The notes beneath the pieces were generated by a model. It was not told the origin of the DNA, did no database searches, and saw only the letters and a program-made list of their open reading frames with translations. This document shows positions 17,642-29,553 of a DNA stretch of 64,000 nucleotides, piece after piece. Numbering within the stretch: the first letter of the stretch is position 1; each line of letters starts with the position of its first letter. Origin of the DNA: Saccharopolyspora dendranthemae (lineage in GTDB: Bacteria > Actinomycetota > Actinomycetes > Mycobacteriales > Pseudonocardiaceae); NCBI RefSeq assembly GCF_007829955.1, contig NZ_VIWX01000001.1:1488001-1552000 (forward strand). Reading direction: 5' to 3'. Both the position numbers and the translations under genes were made by a program.

Positions 17642-18619
17642 TCATCGAGCGATCGCCACCTCTGCCCGCGCCCGGCGGAGCCGGTAGTGCATCGCGGCGG
17701 CGACCAGCGCGAACGACCACAGCGGCCAGAGCCAGATCGGCAACCACACCACCACGTTGTTGGGGATGCCGGGGTTGTCGGCGAGCATCTGCGACAGCAG
17801 CATCCTGCTGCCTGCCAGGACCAGGACGGCAGCGCACAGCGCGGGCACCACGGCCATCCGGACCGGCACCCGCTTGCCGGCCAGGCCGATCATCCAGCGC
17901 GGGAAGCGCTCTCCCCACGGGCGGATCAGCCCCCACGTCAGCACGGCGCCACCGGCCGCAGCGGCCCCGAGTCCAAGACCTGCTGCGCCGCTGCTGTTCT
18001 CCATCGACAGGTCGGGAATCCCGATCGCCATCAGCACGCGGCTCACCGTGTACACCAGGGGAACGGCGATGGCGATCCAGGTCCACCACAGCCCTCGGTT
18101 CGACGTCTCGCCCCGATCAGCGCGCACGGCCTGCTCGATCCACGACAACAGCAACGTCACCACGAGCGCTACGACCACCAGCTGGAGCACCAGCGCCGGC
18201 GACAGGTAGTTCCGCAGCGGCGCGACGTCTCCGGCCAGCGCCGAGACCAGCAGGAACGGTAAGTACCCCACCGCGGCGAGCACACCTGGGCCGAGCAGCA
18301 CCAGCAGGCCACCGATCGAGGCCACCCGCAGCGGTGCCGGAGCGCTGCCCCGGCGCGCGGTCACGAGCCCGGTCGCCGTGGTCACCGCACCGATCAGCGC
18401 GAGCACCAGGTTGGCGGCGGCTTGCGGCAGCAGGGTCAACGACGAGGCGAAGAAATCGGACGGGTTGGCCATCGGGCTGAGCGCACCGGTGATCGCGCAG
18501 ACCAACGCCACCAGCACCAGCACCCCACCGCCCACGGCGACGAAGCTGTGGGCGACGAAGCTGTGGGCGACGAAGCCTTGGGCGACAACGCCCTTCGCGA
18601 ACTTCCCTTGTTCAGTCAT
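17642..18619 (-). CDS. Polytopic membrane protein, unknown function
   Basis: A 325-residue protein with about eight or nine membrane helices and no recognised catalytic motif. The N-terminus carries near-perfect pentapeptide repeats (VAQGF-VAHSF-VAHSF-VAVGG, residues about 12-31) encoded by 15-bp tandem units around 18537-18590, immediately before the first helix. Basic loops follow the positive-inside rule. It is convergent with aftA (32 bases apart) and upstream of a two-component system, but nothing ties it to either. Confidence 0.7.
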   Translation of the reverse strand: MTEQGKFAKGVVAQGFVAHSFVAHSFVAVGGGVLVLVALVCAITGALSPMANPSDFFASSLTLLPQAAANLVLALIGAVTTATGLVTARRGSAPAPLRVASIGGLLVLLGPGVLAAVGYLPFLLVSALAGDVAPLRNYLSPALVLQLVVVALVVTLLLSWIEQAVRADRGETSNRGLWWTWIAIAVPLVYTVSRVLMAIGIPDLSMENSSGAAGLGLGAAAAGGAVLTWGLIRPWGERFPRWMIGLAGKRVPVRMAVVPALCAAVLVLAGSRMLLSQMLADNPGIPNNVVVWLPIWLWPLWSFALVAAAMHYRLRRARAEVAIAR

Positions 18620-18724
18620 GCCAGCAATGTTCGTGGTTTCGACCGTGATCGGCCTCCACCGCGACGGACAGACTTCCTCCTCCTCAGGGAGGAGATCCGC
18701 GCACCGCGCGAACGACCTGACCGC

Positions 18725-19369
18725 TCAGACCACACCGTTGTCGTAGGCCCAGATGACCGCGTGCAGCCGGTCGCGGACGCCGAGCTTGCGCAGCACCGCG
18801 GCGACGTGGGTCTTCACCGTCGTCTCCGCCAGGTGCAGCTCGGCACCGATCTCGGCGTTCGACGACCCGCGCGCCACGGCGGCCAGCACGTCCCGCTCCC
18901 GGCCGGTCAGCGCTTCCCAGAGCGGTGCCGGGCCGCGCGGTGCCGCCCGCTTGGCGACCTCCAGCAGGCTCCGGGTCGCGCGCGGCGACACGATCGAATG
19001 CCCCTTGTGGACTTCGCGCACGGCCGCCGCGACCTCCTCGCCGGGAGTGTCCTTGGTCAGGAAACCGCCCGCACCGGCCCGCAGGGCGGCGAAGAGGTTC
19101 TCGTCGAGGTCGAAGGTGGTCAGGATGAGCACCCTGATCTCCGGGTGCTCCGCCGTGATCAGCTCGGTCGCCGCGATGCCGTCGACGCCCGGCATCCGGA
19201 TGTCCATCAGCACCACGTCGACCCGGTGCTTGCGGCAGGCCTCCACCGCAGCCGAACCCGAATCGACCTCGGCCACGACCTCGAGGTCGTCGTGCAGGCC
19301 GAGCATGATCCCCAGCGCGGAGCGGATCAGCTCCTGGTCGTCGGCGACGACCACGCGGATTCCGGTCAC
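18725..19369 (-). CDS. NarL/LuxR-type response regulator
   Basis: A 214-residue DNA-binding response regulator. The receiver domain (1-120) has the acidic pair Asp10-Asp11, phosphorylation site Asp56 in VVLMDIRMP, the Thr/Ser switch in LILTTF and a conserved Lys in FLTKDTP. The C-terminal LuxR helix-turn-helix (about 148-212) reads LTGRERDVLAAVARGSSNAE onward. GTG at 19369 overlaps the sensor kinase stop (GTGA), so kinase and regulator are translationally coupled. No target is evident. Confidence 0.93.
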   Translation of the reverse strand: MTGIRVVVADDQELIRSALGIMLGLHDDLEVVAEVDSGSAAVEACRKHRVDVVLMDIRMPGVDGIAATELITAEHPEIRVLILTTFDLDENLFAALRAGAGGFLTKDTPGEEVAAAVREVHKGHSIVSPRATRSLLEVAKRAAPRGPAPLWEALTGRERDVLAAVARGSSNAEIGAELHLAETTVKTHVAAVLRKLGVRDRLHAVIWAYDNGVV

Positions 19370-20547
19370 CGCTCCCCCAGCTCGAACTCAGCCCGCACGG
19401 TGGTGCCCGCACCGGGCTCGCTGCGCACCACGAATCCGCCCCCGATCTGCCGCATCCGCTCGGCCATCCCGACCAGGCCGTACCCACCGCGCTCGGTGAG
19501 GTCATCGGCGGTCCCGGGGCCGTCGTCCGTCACGGCAACGGTAAGCCGGTGCGGTTCCCAGTCCAGGGAGATCCGGCACGTCACCTGCGGACCGACGTGC
19601 TTGAGGGCGTTGGTGACCGATTCCTGGACCACCCGGTACACCGCGTGCCGATCAGCGGTCGAGAGATCGTGCCTGGTCCCGGAGCTGCGCAGCTCGACGT
19701 CCGCGCCGGCCTGGCGGAACGATCCGATCAACGAATCGAGATCCCGGTCCTCGTGCGAACTCACCGGGTCGTCACCCGAACGCAGGACACCGAGCATCCC
19801 GCGCATCTCCTGCATCGCGTCGCGGCCCACGTTCAGCGCCGTCGAGAGCATCTCCCTGGCGCGCTCGGGATCGCGGTCGAAGACCATCCGCGCGGTGTCG
19901 GCCTGCGCGAGCACGACCGCCAGCGAATGCGCTGCCACGTCGTGGATCTCGCGAGCGATCAACCGGCGCTCGGCCGCGATCGCGGCGCGCACCTGCTCCT
20001 GCCGCAGCTGCTCCGCGCGGTGCGCGCTCTCCTCCAAGGCGCGCACGTAGGACACCCGGATGCGCCGGTAGCGCCCGAGCGCCCAGGCCGACAGGACCGT
20101 GGCCACGGCCACCGCACCGAGCACCAACGCCGGCACCCAGCCGCCCGGGAAGCTCACCACCATCCGCGCCACCACCAGCGCCGATCCGAGCAGCCCGCAG
20201 GCCACCGGCAGCACCCAGCGGTCGGTGTAGGCGATCACCGAGTACAGCAGCACCGGGTAGATCGCGGTGAACGGCAGCAGCACCGGCGGCACACCGCCGG
20301 GCAGGTCCGGGAGCGCGACCAGCACCAGCATCAGGGCGCTGGCCGCCGACAGGGCCGGCAGCGGCCGGATCCGGCGCAGCGCCAGAACCCCGGCCAGGCC
20401 GATCAGGACGATGAGGGTGGTGATCCACAGCCAGGGGGCGGATCCCCGGAGCGCGCTCAGCGACGAGCCGAGGCCGAGGAAGAGGACGAGCGCCGCCGCG
20501 ACGCCGTCGAGCGCCAGGCGGTGGTCGGGTCGCCAGGAGTTGAGCAC
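19366..20547 (-). CDS. Sensor histidine kinase, NarL-partner type
   Basis: A 393-residue membrane sensor kinase of the HisKA_3 family. The first 165 residues hold five or six membrane helices with short loops, so the signal is probably membrane-associated. The dimerisation helix carries the phosphoaccepting His near 198 in REIHDVAAHSLAVV; the ATPase domain shows the N-box TNALKHV and the DDGPGTADD...GGYGLVGM G-boxes. GTG at 20547 follows a TACCGT hexamer by six bases with no ribosome site, a leaderless arrangement. It is partner of the overlapping response regulator. Confidence 0.92.
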   Translation of the reverse strand: MLNSWRPDHRLALDGVAAALVLFLGLGSSLSALRGSAPWLWITTLIVLIGLAGVLALRRIRPLPALSAASALMLVLVALPDLPGGVPPVLLPFTAIYPVLLYSVIAYTDRWVLPVACGLLGSALVVARMVVSFPGGWVPALVLGAVAVATVLSAWALGRYRRIRVSYVRALEESAHRAEQLRQEQVRAAIAAERRLIAREIHDVAAHSLAVVLAQADTARMVFDRDPERAREMLSTALNVGRDAMQEMRGMLGVLRSGDDPVSSHEDRDLDSLIGSFRQAGADVELRSSGTRHDLSTADRHAVYRVVQESVTNALKHVGPQVTCRISLDWEPHRLTVAVTDDGPGTADDLTERGGYGLVGMAERMRQIGGGFVVRSEPGAGTTVRAEFELGER

Positions 20548-20588
20548 GGGCTCACGGTAGGCGCGCGCGCCGGGGACCCACCTCCTCC

Positions 20589-21821
20589 TCACGAACGAGA
20601 TGCCGGGCGGACCGGGAGCGCCTGCAGCCCGTGGATCAGGCTGGAGTTCCGCCGGACCAGGTTCTCCGGAGCCGTGGCCAGCGCCAGGTCCGGGAAGCGC
20701 GAGATCAGTCCCCGCAACGCGATCTGGGCCTCCATGCGGGCCAGCGGCGCACCGAGGCAGAAGTGGATCCCGTGCCCGAAGGCCAGGTGCCCCTGGGCGT
20801 CCCGGCCGACGTCGAAGGAGTCGGCGGCGTCGAAGCGCGCCGGGTCGCGGTTGACCGCGGCGAGCCCGATCCAGACGAATTCGCCTGCGGGGATCTCGGT
20901 TTCGCCGACCACGACCGGCTCGGTGGTGAAGCGGAACGTGGTGTGCATGAGCGGACCGTCGAACCGCAGCATCTCCTCGACCGCGCCGTCGACCAGGTCG
21001 GGGTTCGCGCGCAGCGCGGCGAACTGGTCGGGGTGGGTCAGCAGCGCCAGGACGCCGTTGCCGATCAGGTTCACCGTGGTCTCGTGCCCCGCCACCAGCA
21101 GGAGGAACACCATCGAGATCAGCTCGGTCTCGCTGAGCCGGTCCTCGTCCTCCGACACCTCGATCAACGCCGTCAGCAGATCGTCCGCGGGGTTCTCGCG
21201 CTTCGCGGCGAGCAGTTCGGTCAGGTACGCCGCCATCTCGCCCGCGGCCTGCCCTGAGGCCTCGGCGTCGATGTCGTCGAGCAACCGGTTGGTCCAGACG
21301 CGGAAGTCGTCGCGGCGGCTCTCGTCCACGCCCAGCAGCTCGCAGATCACCCGGATCGGCAGCGGGAACGCGAACGCGTCCAGCGCGTCCACCTCGGACT
21401 CCCCGGCCATCGCCGTCAGCAGCTCGTCGGTGATCTGCTCGATCCTCGGCCGCAGGGACTCGATCCGGCGCGCGGTGAACGCCTTGACCACCAGCTTCCG
21501 CAACCGGGTGTGGTCCGGCGGGTCCATGTTGAGCATGTGCATGTCGAACCCGGCGCCGGCGAACCGCCCGTCCTCGGTCTCCGGGGCGACGGCCGCGAAG
21601 CGGTCCATGACCAGCCTGAAGATGGTCTGCGCGTCCTTGCCCAGCCGTGGATCGGCCAACAGCGCCCGCGCGTCCTCGTACCGGGTCACCACCCAGATCG
21701 GCAGCCCGGTCTCGTTGACCAGGCGGTGCACCGGGCCTGCCTCGCGCAGCTGCGCGTAGCGCGCGTGCAGGTCCTGCACGAAGTCCGTGTCGAACGTGAT
21801 CGGGTCGGTGTGCGCGGTCAT
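20589..21821 (-). CDS. Cytochrome P450 (CYP107-like), copy 1
   Basis: A 410-residue soluble bacterial P450 monooxygenase. Visible landmarks: the I-helix oxygen-activating motif LLVAGHETTVNLIGNG, K-helix ExxR within GAVEEMLRFDG, and the haem-binding loop FGHGIHFCLGAPLAR with the axial Cys near 352. ATG at 21821 has GGGGG four bases upstream. Sequence style is that of CYP107-type macrolide/steroid-like hydroxylases, but the substrate is unknown; no ferredoxin or polyketide genes adjoin. It is tandem to a second P450 with which it shares a nearly identical 132-bp tract over the I-helix region. Confidence 0.93.
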   Translation of the reverse strand: MTAHTDPITFDTDFVQDLHARYAQLREAGPVHRLVNETGLPIWVVTRYEDARALLADPRLGKDAQTIFRLVMDRFAAVAPETEDGRFAGAGFDMHMLNMDPPDHTRLRKLVVKAFTARRIESLRPRIEQITDELLTAMAGESEVDALDAFAFPLPIRVICELLGVDESRRDDFRVWTNRLLDDIDAEASGQAAGEMAAYLTELLAAKRENPADDLLTALIEVSEDEDRLSETELISMVFLLLVAGHETTVNLIGNGVLALLTHPDQFAALRANPDLVDGAVEEMLRFDGPLMHTTFRFTTEPVVVGETEIPAGEFVWIGLAAVNRDPARFDAADSFDVGRDAQGHLAFGHGIHFCLGAPLARMEAQIALRGLISRFPDLALATAPENLVRRNSSLIHGLQALPVRPASRS

Positions 21822-21940
21822 GGAACCCCCATCCACGAGATGTGGTTCCAGTAAACCCCGCGCGCACGGACCTCTGCCGGGAAAATCGCAATCAGCGGCT
21901 GCGGATCTCACTTCGGCGCGCCCGGAGCAGGAGGGCCACC

Positions 21941-21965
21941 TCAGAACCCGCTACCCGCACCGCCA
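21941..21965 (-). repeat. Partial copy of the structured intergenic repeat
   Basis: Read on the minus strand, CGGTGCGGGTAGCGG...CTGAG here matches 28453-28475 almost base for base, and the pieces AGAACCCGC and CCCGCACCGC recur in the element at 53975-53997. It lies between the two P450 genes. Confidence 0.45.
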
Positions 21966-21978
21966 CGCGAAGCGATCC

Positions 21979-23184
21979 CTACGCCAGGCGGACCGGCAAC
22001 CGCTGCAGTCCGTGGATGAGCGTGGAGAACCGCCACTCGACGTCGTCCAGCTCGCCCGCCGCGCGCAGACCGGGGAAGCGCTCGGCGAGCTGCCGCAGCG
22101 CGATCTGCGCCTCCATGCGGGCCAGCTGCGCGCCCAGGCAGAAGTGGATGCCGTGGCCGAACGCCACGTGCCCGCGCGCGTCCCGGCTGATGTCGAACCG
22201 CTCGGGTTCCGGGAACTTCTCCGGGTCGTGGTTGGCGGAGGCCAGGCCCACCCACACGATCTCGTCGGCCGGGATCTCCACGCCGCCGAAGGTCACCGGC
22301 TCCCTGGTGTGCCGGAAGGTGCCGTGGATGACGGGCCCGTCGAAGCGCAGCGCTTCCTCCACCGCACCCGTCACCAGGCTCGGGTCGGCGACCAGCGCGT
22401 CCCACTGCTCCCGGTCGCGCAGCAGGGCCAGCACGCCGTTGCCGATCAGGTTCACCGTGGTCTCGTGCCCCGCCACCAGCAGCAGGAACACCATCGAGAC
22501 CAGCTCGATCTCGCTAAGCCGGTCCTCGTCCTCCGACACCTCGATCAACGCCGTCAGCAGATCGTCGGCCGGGTGCTCCCGCTTGGTCGCGATCAGCTGG
22601 AAGAGGTACTCGGTCATCGCCTGGTTCGTCTTGGCCAGGGTCTCGTTGTCCGAGGCGTCGAGCATCGTGTTGGTCCACCGCCGGAAGTCGTCGTGGCGGC
22701 TCTCCTCCACGCCCAGCAGCTCCGAGATCACCTGGATGGGCAGCGGGAACGCGAAGGCGTCCAGCAGGTCCACCTCGGCCTTGCCCGCCATCTCGCCGAG
22801 CAACCCTGCGGTGATCTCCTCGACGCGCGGCCGCAGCGCCTCGATCCTGCGCGAGGTGAAGGCCTTGACCACCAGCTTCCGCATCCGCGTGTGGTCCGGC
22901 GGGTCCATGTTGAGCATCTGCTCGCTGATCGCCGAGTTGAACCGCCGCGTCCCGTCGTCGCCGATCTGGGACCTGATCACCTCGCCGCTGCGCCGGAAGT
23001 TCTTGCCCAGCCTCGGATCGGCCAGCGCCGCCTTCGCGTCCTCGTAGCGGGTGATCACCCACAGCTTCAAGCCGTGCGGGCTGATCATGCGCTGCACCGG
23101 GGTGTTCGAGCGGATCTCGCCGTAGCGGGAGTAGAGGTTCGCGACGAAATCGGCGTCGAAGACGGGAGCTTCAGTGGTGGACAT
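21979..23184 (-). CDS. Cytochrome P450 (CYP107-like), copy 2
   Basis: A 401-residue P450 paralogous to the one downstream. It has I-helix LLVAGHETTVNLIGNG, K-helix EEALRFDG (ExxR) and the haem loop FGHGIHFCLGAQLAR with the axial Cys near 347. ATG at 23184 gives the expected N-terminus. The 157-bp gap to the downstream P450 includes part of a repeat (21941-21965). Upstream lies a GTGAAC-CCC-GTTCAC dyad that could be an operator. The best-conserved stretch between the pair is much more alike at DNA level than their flanks. Confidence 0.93.
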   Translation of the reverse strand: MSTTEAPVFDADFVANLYSRYGEIRSNTPVQRMISPHGLKLWVITRYEDAKAALADPRLGKNFRRSGEVIRSQIGDDGTRRFNSAISEQMLNMDPPDHTRMRKLVVKAFTSRRIEALRPRVEEITAGLLGEMAGKAEVDLLDAFAFPLPIQVISELLGVEESRHDDFRRWTNTMLDASDNETLAKTNQAMTEYLFQLIATKREHPADDLLTALIEVSEDEDRLSEIELVSMVFLLLVAGHETTVNLIGNGVLALLRDREQWDALVADPSLVTGAVEEALRFDGPVIHGTFRHTREPVTFGGVEIPADEIVWVGLASANHDPEKFPEPERFDISRDARGHVAFGHGIHFCLGAQLARMEAQIALRQLAERFPGLRAAGELDDVEWRFSTLIHGLQRLPVRLA

Positions 23185-23226
23185 GGACGATCCCTCGGGT
23201 AGGCGAGCTTCGGGCCCTCGACGTCA

Positions 23227-23241
23227 GTGAACCCCGTTCAC
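23227..23241. promoter_or_regulatory. Perfect dyad upstream of P450 copy 2
   Basis: GTGAAC-CCC-GTTCAC, 43 bases upstream of the P450 start on the minus strand. A related CAGTAAACCCCG occurs upstream of P450 copy 1, so this may be an operator shared by the pair. No regulator gene is adjacent. Confidence 0.4.
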
Positions 23242-23260
23242 CTCGGCTTGTCACACCGGA

Positions 23261-23276
23261 CTGAGGGGCCTCTCAG
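23261..23276. terminator. Possible short terminator stem after dnaE
   Basis: CTGAG-GGGCCT-CTCAG, an inverted repeat 16 bases beyond the dnaE stop on the minus strand. There is no T-run, so termination is uncertain. Confidence 0.3.
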
Positions 23277-23291
23277 CGCAAACCCGACGAA

Positions 23292-26876
<3,585 letters not shown>

Positions 26877-27004
26877 GGAGAAGTCCTCCTTCGCGGCGGG
26901 ATCGAAGACGCGCCAGCCTAACTCCGGCCACCGACCGAGCAGCCGATTCCCCCTGGCGTTGCGCGAGGTTCCACGCGGCCGGGATGCCGGAGAGCGTGTG
27001 CGGC

Positions 27005-27036
27005 GTGGGGGAGGTTTTCATGAGAACTTCCCCCAC
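27005..27036. promoter_or_regulatory. Long palindrome in the dnaE divergent promoter
   Basis: Two 15-base arms, GTGGGGGAGGTTTTC and GAGAACTTCCCCCAC, pair with two mismatches around a two-base centre. It lies about 130 bases upstream of dnaE and 80 bases upstream of the divergent gene at 27117. The almost absent loop suits a protein-binding site better than an RNA hairpin. Confidence 0.5.
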
Positions 27037-27116
27037 CCCCGCACTCGACATTCGCCCGTGTCGGGAACTCGTGCCTCGCACACAGGCGACCACCTGACCA
27101 GGTAGCGTGGGACGAC

Positions 27117-28073
27117 GTGACTGGCCCTGATCCCGTGGACGTGCGACTGCTGAGCGCCGTGGCAGAGATGGGCCGAGCGGCGGTCCCGGACATCGCCGGT
27201 CGGCTCGGCATGGACGTGCGCGAGGTCGCCGCGCGACTCGCCACCCTCTCCACCACCGGCCTGCCGCTGATGGTCGGCGTCGAGTGCGATCAGCAAGGCA
27301 TCCGCAACGCCGTCGCCGCAGCTCAGCAGTGGGCGGCCCAGAACGCCGCGAGCGGTCCGTACCCGATGGCGCCCGGGCAGTACAGCGGCCCGCACTCGAT
27401 GTCGGGCCCCTACCCGGTGCCCGGCCCGCAGCAGATGTCGGGCCCGTACCCGGTGTCCGGGCCCTACCAGGTCTCCGGCCCGCACCAGATGTCCGGCCCG
27501 CAGCAGGTCTCGGGACAGCACCAGGTCGGCGGTCCGCAGATGGCCCACCCGCAGCAGCCGGTCGCCCCGGCGCCGCCGATGAACTCCTGGGGACCGCCCG
27601 GTTCAGCCGCGTGGGCGCGCGGTGACCAGCCCGCAGCTCCCGCTCCGGCACCGACCGGCAAGGTCGGTACCAAGCTGGAGGTCAACGGGATGTCCGGCGA
27701 GCGGATCAGCATCCAGCTCGTCGAGGTCGTCGACCCGGCCGATTTCCTCTACACCGCAGCCGGTTACGAGCTCCCGCCCGGCGAGCGCTCGGTCGTCGTG
27801 CACACCGAGCTGACCAACCACGGGCAGGTGCCGTTCGCGTCGCTGCCCGACATGTACTTGGAACTGGTCACCAAGGACGGTTCACCGGTGACCAAGGCTC
27901 CGGTGTCGATGTCATCCCGTCCACCGCACCGGATGGGCGTCCAGCCCGGCGAAACCGCCGGTGGCCACACGGTGTACGTGCTGAACGAGTCCACCGAGAT
28001 CACCGCGGTCCGCTGGACCCCGCAGCCCGGTGATCAGCAGCGCACGCTGCTCTGGGACATCTCCGACCTCTGA
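27117..28073 (+). CDS. Winged-helix / SGP-repeat protein, unknown function
   Basis: A 318-residue protein in three parts. Residues 1-70 look like an AsnC-type winged helix (VDVRLLSAVAEMGRAAVPDI, then a recognition-like DVREVAARLATLSTTGL). Residues about 80-155 are a low-complexity series of SGPYPV / SGPHQM / SGPQQV hexapeptide-like repeats rich in Pro, Gln and Gly. The C-terminal 130 residues form a beta-rich domain (VEVVDPADFLYTAAGYEL...) resembling DUF4352/Telomeric-repeat-like Ig folds. I cannot assign a function. GTG at 27117 lies eight bases after TAGCGT, so it is probably leaderless. Divergent from dnaE, convergent with a small gene. Confidence 0.72.
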   Translation: MTGPDPVDVRLLSAVAEMGRAAVPDIAGRLGMDVREVAARLATLSTTGLPLMVGVECDQQGIRNAVAAAQQWAAQNAASGPYPMAPGQYSGPHSMSGPYPVPGPQQMSGPYPVSGPYQVSGPHQMSGPQQVSGQHQVGGPQMAHPQQPVAPAPPMNSWGPPGSAAWARGDQPAAPAPAPTGKVGTKLEVNGMSGERISIQLVEVVDPADFLYTAAGYELPPGERSVVVHTELTNHGQVPFASLPDMYLELVTKDGSPVTKAPVSMSSRPPHRMGVQPGETAGGHTVYVLNESTEITAVRWTPQPGDQQRTLLWDISDL

Positions 28074-28088
28074 CGAGCCCGGGAGCGC

Positions 28089-28376
28089 TCAGGAATCGCG
28101 GCGGAAGAAGTCCAGCGGGTTGTTGCGCCTGGGCTTGTCCGCGCGATCCTTGCTGCGGTACTCCAGCGTCGGCCAATCGCCCGCGGCGTCCGGGGCGCGC
28201 TCGGGTTCCGGCTCGCCGATCACGGAAGGCGTGGCAGGGCCGACGTCCTGGGCGCTGATCACGTCGCCGAGGCTGTGAAGACCTTCCGGCGGCGTGTCGA
28301 GATCTGCCTGCGGATCCACCACCGGCATGCCGCGTGGCGGAGTCGGTGTGTCCGATCCGTGAAATTCCTGAGCCAT
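28089..28376 (-). CDS. Small acidic hypothetical protein
   Basis: A 95-residue hydrophilic protein with no membrane helix, rich in Pro, Asp and Glu, ending in a basic segment (KPRRNNPLDFFRRDS). I do not recognise a family; it looks intrinsically disordered. ATG at 28376 has AAGGGGG four bases upstream, which supports real translation. It ends 15 bases from the convergent HTH-repeat gene. Confidence 0.6.
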   Translation of the reverse strand: MAQEFHGSDTPTPPRGMPVVDPQADLDTPPEGLHSLGDVISAQDVGPATPSVIGEPEPERAPDAAGDWPTLEYRSKDRADKPRRNNPLDFFRRDS

Positions 28377-28452
28377 CGGACCCCCTTCGTCGCGCCGATC
28401 CGATCACCACGATACCCGGTCCAAGAACTGTTGAGGACTTGCTGTGCGTAAC

Positions 28453-28617
28453 GGTGCGGGTAGCGGAACCTGAGCGCCTCCGTGGTCTCCGTGCGCCGCT
28501 CCTTGAGTATGCCAATACGAGGCGTCCCGGCGTACTCGCCACGAAGGCGCTCAGAACCCGCGGCGGTGCAGGTTGCTCAGGTGGTGCAAGAGGATGCGGC
28601 TCCGCCGCATTCATCAA
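28453..28617 (+). repeat. Structured intergenic element with nested stems
   Basis: Between rluD and the small gene, about 165 bases are densely self-complementary. An outer stem pairs 28471-28486 with 28540-28555 (16 bp, one mismatch), an inner stem pairs GAGTATGCC (28506-28514) with GGCGTACTC (28530-28538), and two further hairpins follow, AACC...GGTT (28557-28574) and ATGCGGC-TCC-GCCGCAT (28594-28610). The last two have a close relative at 53946-53997. It does not fold as a tRNA. It could be a terminator/processing region, a small RNA or a repeat. Confidence 0.55.
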
Positions 28618-28623
28618 CAGGTC

Positions 28624-29553
28624 CTAGCCGTCCTGATCGCGCAACTCGTCCAGAGCGTGCTGCAAGTCGTCCGGGTACTCGCTCTCGAACTGCACCCAGC
28701 CGCCCGAGGGGTGCTCGAAGGACAGGCTCCGCGCGTGCAGCCACTGCCTGGTGATCTGCAGCCGACGGGCCAGCACCGGGTCCGCCCCGTAGGTGATGTC
28801 GCCGACGCAGGGGTGCTTGATCGCCGAGAAGTGCACCCGGATCTGGTGGGTGCGGCCGGTTTCCAGCTTCACGTCGATCAGCGACGCGGCGCGGAACGCC
28901 TCCACCGTCTCGTAGTGGGTGATGCTCGGCTTCCCCCCGGTGACCACCGCGAACTTGTAGTCGTGCCGCGGGTGCCGGTCGATCGGCGCGTCGATGGTGC
29001 CCCGGCTCGGGTCGGGCAAGCCCTGAACCACCGCGTGGTACCGCTTCTCGACCGTCCGCTCCTTGAACGCGCGCTTGAGCACCGTGTAGGCGTGCTCGCT
29101 CTTGGCCACCACCATCACCCCGGTCGTGCCCGCGTCGAGGCGGTGCACCACGCCCTGGCGCTCGGCGGCACCCGAGGTCGAGATGCGCAGGCCGGCCGCG
29201 GCCAGGCCGCCGACCACGGTCGGCCCCTCCCAGCCGGGGCTCGGGTGGACGGCGACGCCGATCGGCTTGTCGATCACGACGATGTCGTCGTCCTGGTGCA
29301 GGATCTTCATGCCCTCGACCGGCACGGCCACCACCTGCGGCGGCTGTTCGGCGGCGGGCAGGCTGACCTCCAGCCAGGACCCGGCCATCAGCCGATCCGA
29401 CTTGCCCGCGGGACTCCCGTCGACGAGGACGTCACCGGCCTCGGCGAGTCCGGCCACGGCGTTGCGGGAGAGCCCGAGCAGCTTGGACAGGCCCGCGTCG
29501 ATCCGCATGCCGTCCAGCCCCTCGGGGACCGGGAGGGTTCGGAGTTCGCTCAC
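28624..29553 (-). CDS. rluD: RluA-family pseudouridine synthase (RluD-like)
   Basis: RNA-modifying enzyme isomerising uridines, probably in 23S rRNA helix 69 as for RluD. The 309-residue protein has an N-terminal S4 domain (about 15-75) and the RluA catalytic domain with the active Asp near 137 in HRLDAGTTG, plus family motifs [14 protein letters not shown] and [13 protein letters not shown] at 29553 overlaps the lspA stop (GTGA), the usual lspA-rluD coupling in actinobacteria. Confidence 0.95.
   Translation of the reverse strand: MSELRTLPVPEGLDGMRIDAGLSKLLGLSRNAVAGLAEAGDVLVDGSPAGKSDRLMAGSWLEVSLPAAEQPPQVVAVPVEGMKILHQDDDIVVIDKPIGVAVHPSPGWEGPTVVGGLAAAGLRISTSGAAERQGVVHRLDAGTTGVMVVAKSEHAYTVLKRAFKERTVEKRYHAVVQGLPDPSRGTIDAPIDRHPRHDYKFAVVTGGKPSITHYETVEAFRAASLIDVKLETGRTHQIRVHFSAIKHPCVGDITYGADPVLARRLQITRQWLHARSLSFEHPSGGWVQFESEYPDDLQHALDELRDQDG

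Noticed and set aside
20589..23184. Fragment of a polyketide or other natural-product cluster
   Set aside because: Two P450s are present without synthases, ferredoxin or tailoring genes on either side; housekeeping genes adjoin directly.
27357..27560. CRISPR-like repeats in the HTH/SGP gene
   Set aside because: The repeats are in-frame hexapeptide codons with no fixed spacer length and lie inside a coding sequence.
28453..28617. Possible tRNA or tmRNA in the rluD downstream gap
   Set aside because: The stems do not form an acceptor/T-arm pattern, there is no TTCGAATC-like T-loop and no CCA end.
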